Source: Flavobacterium aurantiibacter (lineage in GTDB: Bacteria > Bacteroidota > Bacteroidia > Flavobacteriales > Flavobacteriaceae). Taken from it: a stretch of 50,238 nt of DNA. The DNA lies in the NCBI RefSeq assembly GCF_002251775.1, contig NZ_NOXX01000206.1, forward strand, positions 1 through 50,238. The letters are read 5' to 3'. This document shows positions 9,901-16,731 of this stretch, piece after piece. The notes beneath the pieces were generated by a model. The model was not told the origin of the DNA. It ran no database searches and worked only from the letters and a program-made list of their open reading frames with translations. Position 1 is the stretch's first letter. Every line of letters begins with the position of its first letter. Both the position numbers and the translations under genes were made by a program.

Positions 9901-11203
9901 AAATGTTCAAGTCAACTACACAGAAACAGCAGGTACCATTTTACCAGGCTATTTACCCGGTTTGGGATTCTTCGGAAGTAGTAAGCCTAGTTTAGGTTTC
10001 GTGTTCGGTAGTCAGGCCGATGTTCGCTACGAAGCGGCTAAAAACGGATGGTTAACCAACTATCCAGATTTTAACGGAAACTACTCTCAGGTGCTTTCAA
10101 AAACGATCGATGCTACTGCTAACATCGACTTATTCCCAGATTTTAAAATCGACTTAGTAGCAAACCGCACCTACGTAAATAACCAAAGTGAACAGTTCGA
10201 CGTTAGCGACGGAAATTACACCCCGCGTGCTCCTTACGAATTTGGAAACTTTTCCATTTCAACCAACCTGATTCGCACGGCTTTTTCAAAAAGCGACGAA
10301 ACAAGTTCTGCAGCTTTCGATGACTTTAGAGAAAATCGATTGATTGTTGCGCAACGTTTAGCGGCTCAGCGCGGTCTTGACCCAACCGACGTTGATGCCG
10401 ATGGTTTCCCAAGCGGCTATGGAAAAAATAGCCAACAAGTTCTTTTACCCGCATTCATGGCTGCCTACGTGGGTCAAGATGCTCGCGATGTTTCTTTGAG
10501 TCCGTTTAGAGACTTCCCAATCCCAAACTGGAACATCAAGTACAGCGGTTTGATGCGTTACAAATTTTTTAAAGACCGATTTAAACGCTTTAGTTTACAA
10601 CACGGGTATCGCGCTTCGTACACCATTAACGCCTTCCGTTCGAACTTCGAATACGATAACAATCCGAACGGTTTAGATGCGGGCGGAAATTTCTTCTCTA
10701 GAACCATTATCTCTAACATCAACTTGGTGGAGCAATTTAATCCACTGATTAAAATTGATATGGAAATGCAAAATTCGATGAAAGTAACCGCCGAATTGAA
10801 AAAAGACCGCGCCCTCTCGTTGAGTTTCGACAACAACTTGCTTACTGAAGTGCAGGGAATGGAATACATCATTGGATTAGGGTACCGAATTAAAGATGTT
10901 ATTTTTAACTCTGCGCTTGCAGATAACCCAACAGGTGTAATTAAATCCGATATAAATTTACGAGCCGATTTCACCTTGAGAAACAACAAAACGATCGTTC
11001 GCTATCTCGATTACGACAACAACCAACTCGGTGGCGGGCAAAATCTTTGGAACCTAAAATTAACCGCCGACTATTCGTTTAGCAAAAATTTCACTGCGAT
11101 TTTCTTCTACGATCACTCGTTTTCGAAAGCAGTTATCTCTACCGCGTTCCCTATTACAAACATTCGCTCCGGATTTACACTCAGATATAACTTCGGAAAT
11201 TAG
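3926..11203 (+). CDS. sprA: Cell-surface protein SprA, type IX secretion translocon
   Basis: At 2,425 residues this is full length for SprA (Sov in Porphyromonas), the very large outer-membrane beta-barrel that forms the T9SS conduit and is needed for gliding motility. The protein begins with a signal peptide: basic KKFLKKSEY, a hydrophobic LLLLLAILF core and a likely cleavage site after AVSQ. Long runs of alternating aromatic and polar strands follow, and it ends in FTLRYNFGN, a typical barrel C terminus with a penultimate glycine. The start is TTG at 3926, directly after the ruvA stop; the next in-frame methionine is far downstream and would remove the signal peptide. No frameshift or internal stop is seen over 7.3 kb. 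I recall sprA being close to ruvA, gcvH and remB in Flavobacterium johnsoniae too. Confidence 0.95.
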   Translation: MEKKFLKKSEYLYKLLLLLAILFSSQNAVSQVDEEENEQVRDTVGYNSGKIDLGNPPSIVELYTYDPKTDRYVYTNTVGGFDITLPLVLTPKEYEDRVLKESMKKYFREKGKALEDRPGSEDEKKNLLPTYYVNSSFFETIFGSNTIDVKPTGSVEMDMGVRFTRQDNPAFSPRNRQAIAFDFQQRISMALNGKVGTRLNVNANYDTQSTFAFQNLIKLEYTPTEDDILQKIEVGNVNLPLNTSLIKGAQSLFGVKAQFQFGRTTVTGVFSEQKSQTRQVTAQGGGTLQDFDLFALDYDNDRHFFLSQYFRNRYDAAMRNYPVLDTRIQITRIEVWVTNRQNRVSSTENNLRNIVALQDLGEAQLSGLQDNEVVYLDPLPSGFFTAAPNTPPDNNNNRFDPALIGSGGYLTDAIREISTTSPNQAFNIPGVVVAEGQDYAKLENARKLTSNEYTFHPQLGYISLQQRLNNDEVLAVAYEFTSGGEVFQVGEFANGGVESTVVDGQNPETQVVSTQSLVLKMLKSNLTNVENELQNGQRLTAPVWNLMMKNIYQIAPGGQLEQEDFRFNILYSDPSPLNYITAAGTLPLPDDVERTPLLKVFNIDRLNVTNDPQVGGDGFFDFIPGLTVDTQNGRIIFTTVEPFGEFLFKKLATTTGTENYNDPATYNSNQAKYVFRTMYRSTQARALQDSDKNKYELRGRYKSTAGDGIAIGAYNVPRGSVVVTAGGRVLQEGIDYSVNYQLGRVQILDPSLAAANTPIQISVENNSVFGQQTRRFMGINVEHKFSDKFLVGATFLKMTERPFTQKSNYGQESVNNSIYGANVNYATEVPFLTRLVNKLPNMDTDAPSNISFRGEFAYLKPDTPKADQFEGEATLYVDDFEGSQTTIDMKGPLAWSLSSVPQDSTDPNNPFDFNGELSDNLEYGYKRAKLSWYTIDPIFFTSQRPGGLTDADLSLNKTRRVYIDEVFPEVDVADGQQTVINTLDLTYYPTERGPYNYNPSANGSNTLPNPEQNFGGITRAITSTNFEQSNVEYIQFWIMDPYYRGSGAPADFDSENPLNTGKLFFNLGEISEDVLRDGRKQYENGLPESGSTQNTITSAWGRIPASQSLIYAFDTNEANRAVQDVGYDGLEDKDENVRFTSFAATGDASADNYQFYLSAEGDVLERYKNYNGLEGNSPVSVSDNNRGNTTIPDVEDINRDNTMNTIDAYFQYAVDIRPNMPVGEGYITDERITVGRIPQGSQSGTIPVRWIQLKIPIDQGANTVKVGPIEDFRAIRFMRMFLTGFSEDITIRFATLDLVRGEWRRYTATLDPLDDNPDNDQTNFDVQAVNVQENGDKKPINYVTPPGVSREQLFNNNTVVRQNEQSLALRVYGNGLEENDSRAVFKNVSVDMRQFNKLKMFLHAEALPIESPDYKPLPDRKMIGFIRFGNDFTQNYYQVELPLKVSVPENPNGNLAAELVWPQENEVDLNLSLLTKLKVLALQNPSGAVDGVYSLNESELDPSLAGKVNEMRISVKGNPNFGLVRTLMVGVKNNPEVVAVSGNEIVGEVWFNELRLAEMDNQGGMAAVASLDGNLADFATISATGRMSTIGFGSLEDGPNERSREDIRQYNIVTNINVGKLLPKKWGVNIPFNYGVGEEIITPEYDPFNQDIKLDQLIDATADQAERDNIRERAIEYTKTKSINFIGVKKERAPEQKQRIYDVENLTLGYSFNETKRHDYEIEDYLDQQVRTTADYSYTFQSKPVEPFKKIKFMSKSSYWKLLSDFNFNYLPTNINFSSTVLRQYNRQQFRQVDVQGIGLDPLFRRNFLFNYQYGFNYNITKNLKVNYQASNSNLVQNFLQADGTPIENFSIWQDFLNVGEANTHNRQLTVNYELPLSKLPFLSFLKSSYTYTGDYQWQRASEALQAFTDVNGLTYNLGNTIQNNSAHRLNTTLNMDLFYRYIGLTGKKTKQPTKPAAAPKPGEKVVAQKAAVQNERGVFMTGLIGVLTSVKNVQVNYTETAGTILPGYLPGLGFFGSSKPSLGFVFGSQADVRYEAAKNGWLTNYPDFNGNYSQVLSKTIDATANIDLFPDFKIDLVANRTYVNNQSEQFDVSDGNYTPRAPYEFGNFSISTNLIRTAFSKSDETSSAAFDDFRENRLIVAQRLAAQRGLDPTDVDADGFPSGYGKNSQQVLLPAFMAAYVGQDARDVSLSPFRDFPIPNWNIKYSGLMRYKFFKDRFKRFSLQHGYRASYTINAFRSNFEYDNNPNGLDAGGNFFSRTIISNINLVEQFNPLIKIDMEMQNSMKVTAELKKDRALSLSFDNNLLTEVQGMEYIIGLGYRIKDVIFNSALADNPTGVIKSDINLRADFTLRNNKTIVRYLDYDNNQLGGGQNLWNLKLTADYSFSKNFTAIFFYDHSFSKAVISTAFPITNIRSGFTLRYNFGN

Positions 11204-11222
11204 AAAACATCCGCAGATTTGA

Positions 11223-11230
11223 TACTTTTG
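11223..11230 (+). promoter_or_regulatory. -7 promoter element for gcvH
   Basis: TACTTTTG matches TAnnTTTG and lies 21 bases before the gcvH ATG. No clear -33 TTG is seen. Confidence 0.5.
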
Positions 11231-11251
11231 TAGAAATTAAAACAACACCTC

Positions 11252-11632
11252 ATGAACATACCTTCTAATTTACGTTACACGAAAGATCACGAATGGGCAA
11301 GTATTGATGGCGACATCGTTACTGTTGGAATTACCGACTTTGCTCAAAAAGAACTCGGTGATATTGTTTACGTAGAAGTTGAAACCCTCGACCAAACTTT
11401 GGCTAAAGACGAAGTTTTCGGAACTGTGGAAGCTGTAAAAACAGTTTCGGATTTGTTCCTTCCTATTTCTGGAGAAATTATTGCATTTAATGACAAACTG
11501 GAATCGGATCCAGAGCTCGTTAATACTGATCCGTACGGCGATGGTTGGATGATTAAAATTAAAGTTGAGAATCCGTCCGACTTTGAAACACTACTCAGCG
11601 ACACCGATTATAAAGCATTGATTGGCGCCTAA
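11252..11632 (+). CDS. gcvH: Glycine cleavage system H protein
   Basis: This 126-residue protein is a standard H protein, the lipoyl carrier that shuttles the aminomethyl group among the P, T and L proteins of the glycine cleavage complex. The opening RYTKDHEW motif and the GITDFAQKELGDIVYVE block are diagnostic. Lys63 in VEAVKTVSDL is the lipoylation site. The C-terminal NTDPYGDGWM motif is also conserved. No other gcv genes lie nearby. Its 3' end overlaps the following VanZ-family gene by 11 bases, suggesting translational coupling. Confidence 0.96.
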   Translation: MNIPSNLRYTKDHEWASIDGDIVTVGITDFAQKELGDIVYVEVETLDQTLAKDEVFGTVEAVKTVSDLFLPISGEIIAFNDKLESDPELVNTDPYGDGWMIKIKVENPSDFETLLSDTDYKALIGA

Positions 11633-12014
11633 AATCATAAAAAGTGTACCCGCAATATTGTGGAGTGCCGTAGTTTTGTACCTCTGTTTAACTGACGTTA
11701 CCGGTTTGCCGCACGTTAAGATTTACGAGTTCGACAAGCTATCGCACTTCACTTTTCATTTCATATTTACTGCGCTTTGGTTTTTCGCTTTCGCAGAGTG
11801 GAAACCAGAAAAATCTAAGAGTAGTCATTTAAAAAAGGCTGCACTATTATCGTTTAGCTACGGCCTTATTATTGAGTTTTTACAGCACTATTGCACTGTA
11901 GGCAGACATGGCGATTGGCGCGATGTTGTGGGAAACAGCTTCGGAACAATTGCTTTTATTCTTTGTTATAACATATTTCGGCGCTTAAAACAACGAAAGC
12001 AAACCGCTTCTTAA
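11622..12014 (+). CDS. VanZ-family membrane protein
   Basis: This 130-residue protein has about four hydrophobic segments (roughly residues 10-27, 42-60, 72-90 and 104-120) and the FDKLSHFTFHF plus GRHGDWRDVVGNSFGT motifs of the VanZ-like fold, a family of small integral membrane proteins with no settled biochemical role outside teicoplanin resistance. The likely start is a TTG at 11622 inside the gcvH reading frame, because no ATG precedes the first membrane helix. Start confidence is moderate; family confidence is good. Confidence 0.8.
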   Translation: MAPKIIKSVPAILWSAVVLYLCLTDVTGLPHVKIYEFDKLSHFTFHFIFTALWFFAFAEWKPEKSKSSHLKKAALLSFSYGLIIEFLQHYCTVGRHGDWRDVVGNSFGTIAFILCYNIFRRLKQRKQTAS

Positions 12015-12043
12015 GCAGAGATCGATCTCAAAAAATGATTTAG

Positions 12044-12051
12044 TACCTTTA
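12044..12051 (+). promoter_or_regulatory. Probable -7 element for deoC-remB
   Basis: TACCTTTA differs from TAnnTTTG only in the last base and lies 28 bases before the deoC ATG. Confidence 0.4.
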
Positions 12052-12079
12052 GCAACGACACGAAAACGCTTCTGTACAA

Positions 12080-12829
12080 ATGAACGAAACTCAATTCGCA
12101 TCGTTTTTGGATGCTACTTTTCTTAAAAGACCGAGCGACTTTTCCGATGAAGTTGCCTACCGATCTGCGTTTACTACATTTCTAGAAGAATCAAAACAAG
12201 CGAGCGTAAAAACAGTTGTGGTGTATCCAAACGAACTTACAACCACCATAAAGTACTTTTCTAAAGATACGAACCGCCCGATTTTCGCAACTGTTATCGA
12301 TTTTCCACTTGGGAATAGCAGTACGCAAGATAAATTGAATGCTTGTCGCGAAGCATTTTCGCTTGGCGCGGAAGAAGTTGATGTGGTATGCAATTACCAT
12401 TTACTACACGAAGGCGAAACGGCTGCTTTTTATTCAGATATTTTTCAAGTAATCGACTTAGTGCATGTAGCAGGAAAGACGAGTAAGATTATATTAGAGA
12501 CTGCAGCTATCGATCCTGCTACGTTGATAAAAGTAGTTTCAAAGATCAAACAGTATTGCGTGGATCGCTTTCATGAAAACGATTTGCACCGAATTTTTCT
12601 GAAAACATCGACAGGATTTTATCAAGCGGCCGCAACTGCTAGTTCTGGTGCAACTCGCGAAACGGTAGCCATTTTATTAGAAAACGGATTTCCACTTCCG
12701 GTGAAAGCCTCCGGCGGAATTCGTACTTTTGAACAAGCACACCAATACATTAAAATGGGTGTTAAACGCATAGGAACTTCTGCTGCTTTGCAGTTGGTTA
12801 ACCAAGAAAAAATTACTTCTGATTACTGA
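12080..12829 (+). CDS. deoC: Deoxyribose-phosphate aldolase
   Basis: This 249-residue TIM-barrel aldolase cleaves 2-deoxyribose 5-phosphate to glyceraldehyde 3-phosphate and acetaldehyde in deoxynucleoside catabolism. Lys175 in FLKTSTGF is the Schiff-base lysine. Asp101 in EVDVV and Lys209 in VKASGGI are the other active-site residues. The N terminus LDATFLKR corresponds to the LDxTxL motif of the family. The stop codon overlaps the start of the downstream remB-like gene (TGATG), which implies co-translation of two functionally unrelated products. Confidence 0.95.
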   Translation: MNETQFASFLDATFLKRPSDFSDEVAYRSAFTTFLEESKQASVKTVVVYPNELTTTIKYFSKDTNRPIFATVIDFPLGNSSTQDKLNACREAFSLGAEEVDVVCNYHLLHEGETAAFYSDIFQVIDLVHVAGKTSKIILETAAIDPATLIKVVSKIKQYCVDRFHENDLHRIFLKTSTGFYQAAATASSGATRETVAILLENGFPLPVKASGGIRTFEQAHQYIKMGVKRIGTSAALQLVNQEKITSDY

Positions 12830-14928
12830 TGAGAAAGTATTACTCGATTGTTTTTATTACCATATTTTGCTTGAGTTTTCAATTTGTAACTGCGCAAGAT
12901 CGCGATCGCGTTCCGTTGTTTCCATCTTGTGAGAACTTAGAGCTAGCCGAGCAAAAAAATTGTTTCAATCAAACCTTGCAAACTTTTGTAAGCGATAATT
13001 TTCAAATTCCAGAGGCCATTAAAACCGCCGGATACCGAGGAACTGTTACCGTATTGTTTGCTGTAGATACCGAAGGAAAAGCGCAATTTCTTTTTGCCGA
13101 TGCCGTTTATCCCGAACTCATTCAAGAAGCTAAACGAGTGATAGGAATGTTGCCCACGCTAAAACCGGGCGTTAACAACGGAAAACCAGCATATCAAAAA
13201 TTTACCTACAAAATTCGCATTCCGTTAAATGAAGTTACCCCAGAGGAAACAAAAGAAGGAATTGACCGTTCGTTTCGACTGGACCTGCAAAAAAAATCGA
13301 ACGAACTCGACAGTATTAAGTCGCTACCTTTTAACAATCCGCAGTTTACTAGCAAATTAAATATTCCGTTCTCACACTTTTATTACAGTTGGTTCGACAA
13401 ATCGTTAAACCAAATGGGCACTAACAATCACACGGGGTCGAAGCCCTATACTTACGCAGAGGTTTCCAAGTATTTCGACATTCAGGCTGCTACGGTAGCG
13501 ATGAAAAAAGATCGCAAAGGTTGGTGGGGACGCAAATTCTGGAACGAGAATTTCTTTGAGTTTCAAGGTAAAGATTATTGGTTTACCCTCAATCCGTTTG
13601 TGGATTTACGCATGGGTCGAACAAACGATTTCGACAACAATTCGACTTTTCAAAATACCCGTGGCGTGCAGCTCCAAGGTGGTTTGGGGAAAGCGATTGT
13701 TTTTACCACCTCGATCTATGAGAGTCAGGGTCGGTTTGCTGGTTTTTACAACGCTTATGCAGAATCGATCGCGCCTTCTGGAGGAGATCCGGCAATTATT
13801 CCCGGCGTTGGCATTGCCAAACGTTTTAAAACCGACTCATACGACTTTCCGTCGGCTGAGGCGATTATTACCGTTACGCCCTCGGATTTTATCGACTTGC
13901 AATTGGGTTACGGGAGAAATTTCTTGGGCGATGGTTACCGATCGTTATTACTCTCCGACGGCGCCTCACCCTATCCGTTCATCAAAGTGAATACGCGCTT
14001 TTGGAAAATAAAGTACACCAATACGTATTTGTTTCTGAAAGATGTGCGGCCAGAAGTTACCCAAGAACGCACCTACGCCAGTAAGTACATGGCCAACCAT
14101 TATTTGAGTTGGAACGTATCAAACCGCCTCAATTTGGGATTCTTTGAATCGGTTGTTTGGACGAATTCGAACGGACGCGGATTTGATTCGAATTTTATAA
14201 ATCCGATTATATTTTATCGTTCGGTGGAGTTTACCTCGTCGGCGCGCAGCGGAAATGCCGTTTTGGGCTTAACGGCCAAATACAAATTCAACAATGCGGT
14301 TACGGGTTATGGGCAATTTATCTTAGACGAATTTGCTTTGGGCGATATTCAGGAACAAAACAAAAGTTGGCGCAACAAATACGGTTATCAATTAGGCGTG
14401 AAGTATTTCGATGCGTTTAAAATTAAAGGTTTGAACTTACAAGCTGAATACAACCGATTGCGTCCGTATGTGTATCAACACAGCGATCCGTTAACAAATT
14501 ACGGACATAACAATCAAGCTTTGGGGCACCAATGGGGCGCGAATTTAGAAGAATTAGTGCTTATTGGGCGTTACCAAAAAGGCCGTTATTTTGGCGAAGC
14601 GAAACTCAATTTCGGTATTCGTGGTTTGGATTTTGAAACTGATACTGACAATTTTAATTATGGCGGCGATCCGTATAAGAATTACAACACCGACCGACCG
14701 TTTGATACTAATGTATTGGTTGGACAAGGAAACAAAACCGATTTGTTTATCGGTGAATTACAGGCCGGTTATATTGTAAATCCGGTGACGAATTTAAAAG
14801 CATTTGCACATTTGATGGTACGTAACTTTAGTCCGGAAACAGAGACGTTGACCGTAAAGTCGTTACAAACTACTTGGTTTTCGTTGGGAATTCGTGCCGA
14901 CTTATTTAATATGTATTTCGATTATTAG
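12829..14928 (+). CDS. remB: RemB-like gliding motility/capsule-assembly outer-membrane protein
   Basis: The 699-residue product starts with a signal peptide ending near VTAQ. Residues about 65-145 resemble a TonB C-terminal-like domain: GTVTVLFAVDTEGKAQ, then MLPTLKPGVNNGKPAYQ, a pattern ending in a beta strand. The remainder (about 175-699) is rich in amphipathic strands with motifs such as LQLGYGRNFLGDGYRSLLLSD and FNPIIFYRSVEF-like blocks, as in Wzi-type capsule assembly barrels and the flavobacterial RemB family. RemB is a surface motility-associated protein in F. johnsoniae, where I recall it lying near sprA as here. The precise role is not resolved by sequence. It shares bases with the deoC stop, so the pair probably forms an operon. 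Confidence 0.75.
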   Translation: MRKYYSIVFITIFCLSFQFVTAQDRDRVPLFPSCENLELAEQKNCFNQTLQTFVSDNFQIPEAIKTAGYRGTVTVLFAVDTEGKAQFLFADAVYPELIQEAKRVIGMLPTLKPGVNNGKPAYQKFTYKIRIPLNEVTPEETKEGIDRSFRLDLQKKSNELDSIKSLPFNNPQFTSKLNIPFSHFYYSWFDKSLNQMGTNNHTGSKPYTYAEVSKYFDIQAATVAMKKDRKGWWGRKFWNENFFEFQGKDYWFTLNPFVDLRMGRTNDFDNNSTFQNTRGVQLQGGLGKAIVFTTSIYESQGRFAGFYNAYAESIAPSGGDPAIIPGVGIAKRFKTDSYDFPSAEAIITVTPSDFIDLQLGYGRNFLGDGYRSLLLSDGASPYPFIKVNTRFWKIKYTNTYLFLKDVRPEVTQERTYASKYMANHYLSWNVSNRLNLGFFESVVWTNSNGRGFDSNFINPIIFYRSVEFTSSARSGNAVLGLTAKYKFNNAVTGYGQFILDEFALGDIQEQNKSWRNKYGYQLGVKYFDAFKIKGLNLQAEYNRLRPYVYQHSDPLTNYGHNNQALGHQWGANLEELVLIGRYQKGRYFGEAKLNFGIRGLDFETDTDNFNYGGDPYKNYNTDRPFDTNVLVGQGNKTDLFIGELQAGYIVNPVTNLKAFAHLMVRNFSPETETLTVKSLQTTWFSLGIRADLFNMYFDY

Positions 14929-14951
14929 ACTTTTATCGTACGGACGGCTGT

Positions 14952-15097
14952 TGCGCAACTGATTGAGCGGATTAGCCCGCAGCACTTGGCGAGGCTACGA
15001 GCCACGATGCGAGGACTATGAGCGAAAGCAGGACGGCAAAACCGTAAGGAAGTACTTGCAGGAGTTGTTTTGCCGGTGCGCCCAAAAAATAGAAAGG
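14952..15097 (+). repeat. Structured intergenic element, copy B
   Basis: Box 1 GATTGAGCGGATTAGCCCG (14961-14979), a small hairpin (GGCT-ACG-AGCC), box 2 containing GAGGACTATGAGCGAAAGC (15011-15029), then a hairpin with a perfect 8-bp stem GGCAAAAC/GTTTTGCC (15035-15042 with 15067-15074), and box 3 GGTGCGCCCAAAAAATAG from 15075. Order and orientation match copy A. It sits between remB and ctaB and may also act as a transcription terminator. Confidence 0.7.
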
Positions 15098-15150
15098 CTT
15101 ATTAACGAACTATTTCGAATTGTTATTCGGTTAAATTGAAAATGCTGACT

Positions 15151-15158
15151 TATCTTTG
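15151..15158 (+). promoter_or_regulatory. -7 promoter element for the ctaB run
   Basis: TATCTTTG matches TAnnTTTG and lies 28 bases before the ATG at 15187. No -33 TTG at normal spacing. Confidence 0.5.
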
Positions 15159-15186
15159 CGCACCCGTAGCGGTCTAGATAGCCATC

Positions 15187-16110
15187 ATGCAAACACAGGC
15201 AGAGAAACAAAACATTTTTACAGTTAAAGCGCTTTTCTTCGATTTTAAAGAAATTACCAAAGCCGGTTTGGCTGTAAGTGTTGTTTTTTCAAGTGTTGCC
15301 GGATTCTTGCTGGGAATTGAAACCGTTAATTTACAGACCTTTTACACCTTAATTTTGTTGGCAATTGGCGGCTACTGCATGGTGGGAGCCAGTAATGCGT
15401 ACAACCAAATTATTGAAAAAGATTTGGATGCGTTGATGGATCGTACAAAGAACCGACCGATTCCGTCTGGCCGCATGTCGGTTACCAAAGCGTTTATTGT
15501 GGCCACGCTGATGACGCTACTTGGGCTGGTAATCTTGTATTCGATTAACGAGCAAACGGCCATGTTTGGTGCGATTTCGATTTTCTTGTACACCTGTGCC
15601 TATACGCCTTTAAAAACTATAACGCCGCTTTCGGTTTTTGTGGGTGCTTTTCCGGGAGCTATCCCGTTTATGTTGGGTTGGGTTGCCGCAACTGGGCATT
15701 TTGGAATTGAAGCAGGAACCTTGTTTTTAATTCAATTTTTCTGGCAATTTCCTCACTTTTGGGCAATTGGCTGGTTTTTATACGACGATTACCAGAAGGC
15801 GGGCTGTTTTATGTTGCCGAGTGGAAAACGAGACCAGTCGACCGCCACACAAACGATATTATACACCATTTGGTTGATTGTTGCGAGTTTATTACCAGCA
15901 GTTTTACCTTATGTGGCTCCGCTTTCGAAGTTGTATCTAAGTATTCCGGCGGCTGTAGTTACGCTGGTGTTAGGCGGTTGGATGCTTATGGCGGCAATTA
16001 ACTTGTATAAGCTACGCACGGCGCAAGCAGCAAAGAAATTGATGCTGGTAAGTGTGGGTTATATTACGCTATTGCAATTTGTTTATGTCATCGATAAATT
16101 TTTGAGATAA
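15187..16110 (+). CDS. ctaB: Protoheme IX farnesyltransferase (heme O synthase)
   Basis: This 307-residue UbiA-family prenyltransferase adds farnesyl to heme b to give heme O for heme-copper oxidases. The first Asp-rich motif is NAYNQIIEKDLDALMDRTKNRP, with the prenyl-diphosphate-binding aspartates, and a second appears in WFLYDDYQKAG. About nine hydrophobic helices are visible. The gene opens a run of oxidase genes; its TAA overlaps the ATG of the next gene by one base. The call is consistent with the following subunit III, IV and SCO genes. Confidence 0.95.
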   Translation: MQTQAEKQNIFTVKALFFDFKEITKAGLAVSVVFSSVAGFLLGIETVNLQTFYTLILLAIGGYCMVGASNAYNQIIEKDLDALMDRTKNRPIPSGRMSVTKAFIVATLMTLLGLVILYSINEQTAMFGAISIFLYTCAYTPLKTITPLSVFVGAFPGAIPFMLGWVAATGHFGIEAGTLFLIQFFWQFPHFWAIGWFLYDDYQKAGCFMLPSGKRDQSTATQTILYTIWLIVASLLPAVLPYVAPLSKLYLSIPAAVVTLVLGGWMLMAAINLYKLRTAQAAKKLMLVSVGYITLLQFVYVIDKFLR

Positions 16111-16688
16111 TGGAAAAAGCAGATTTGACTTACGATGAAAAATCGGCCCGATCGAAGAAGTTACTCCTGTGGTTTGCGATCATTAGTATGGTGATGGTTT
16201 TTGCCGGATTAACGAGTGGATTTATTGTTAGTAAATCGCGTCCTGATTGGAAGCCGGTTGAATTGCCGGTACATTTTGTATACAGTACAATAATTATGGT
16301 TATTAGTTCGCTTACTTTTTGGTTTGCGAAGAAGAGCATAGCTGCGAATCAGTTGCAAAAAACTACTGTTTTTTTGGCGGTTACGCTTGTTTTAGGCGTT
16401 TTATTTGTGACGCAGCAGTTTGAAGGATTTAATGAAATGGTGGCCAACGGGCAGTTTTTAACGGGGCCGACGAGTAATATTACCTCACAATTCTTGTATG
16501 CTTTTGTTATGGTGCACTTGGCGCACTTGGCTGGAGGCTTGCTTTCGTTGGTGGTTACCCTTGTAAATCAGCTACGTGGAAAATATAGTGCTGGCAATTA
16601 CTTGGGAATAGAGTTAAGTTCAATGTTTTGGCACTTTCTCGACTTTCTTTGGCTTTATCTGTTTTTCTTTTTGTATTTCGTCAAATAA
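16110..16688 (+). CDS. Cytochrome c oxidase subunit III-like protein (short form)
   Basis: The 192-residue protein has about five transmembrane helices and subunit III landmarks: QQFEGFNEM (the conserved Q-x-x-E after helix 3), FVMVHLAHLAGG (the TG-HG-HV motif analogue) and the C-terminal SMFWHFLDFLWLYLFFFLY, which matches the family W-H-F-V-D-x-V-W block. Subunit III is a non-redox structural subunit of the aa3/caa3 oxidase. It overlaps ctaB by one base. A longer subunit III follows 43 bases later, so this locus carries two. Confidence 0.85.
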   Translation: MEKADLTYDEKSARSKKLLLWFAIISMVMVFAGLTSGFIVSKSRPDWKPVELPVHFVYSTIIMVISSLTFWFAKKSIAANQLQKTTVFLAVTLVLGVLFVTQQFEGFNEMVANGQFLTGPTSNITSQFLYAFVMVHLAHLAGGLLSLVVTLVNQLRGKYSAGNYLGIELSSMFWHFLDFLWLYLFFFLYFVK

Positions 16689-16698
16689 GAAAAAACCG

Positions 16699-16706
16699 TA
16701 CATTTG
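16699..16706 (+). promoter_or_regulatory. -7 promoter element for long subunit III
   Basis: TACATTTG matches TAnnTTTG, 26 bases before the ATG at 16732, in the short gap between the two subunit III genes. It suggests an internal promoter. Confidence 0.45.
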
Positions 16707-16731
16707 GGAACTTTTTAACTAACACTCTTAT

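Noticed and set aside
3926..11203. sprA as a possible pseudogene because it lacks an ATG
   Set aside because: TTG at 3926 gives an intact signal peptide and an uninterrupted 2,425-residue protein of normal length.
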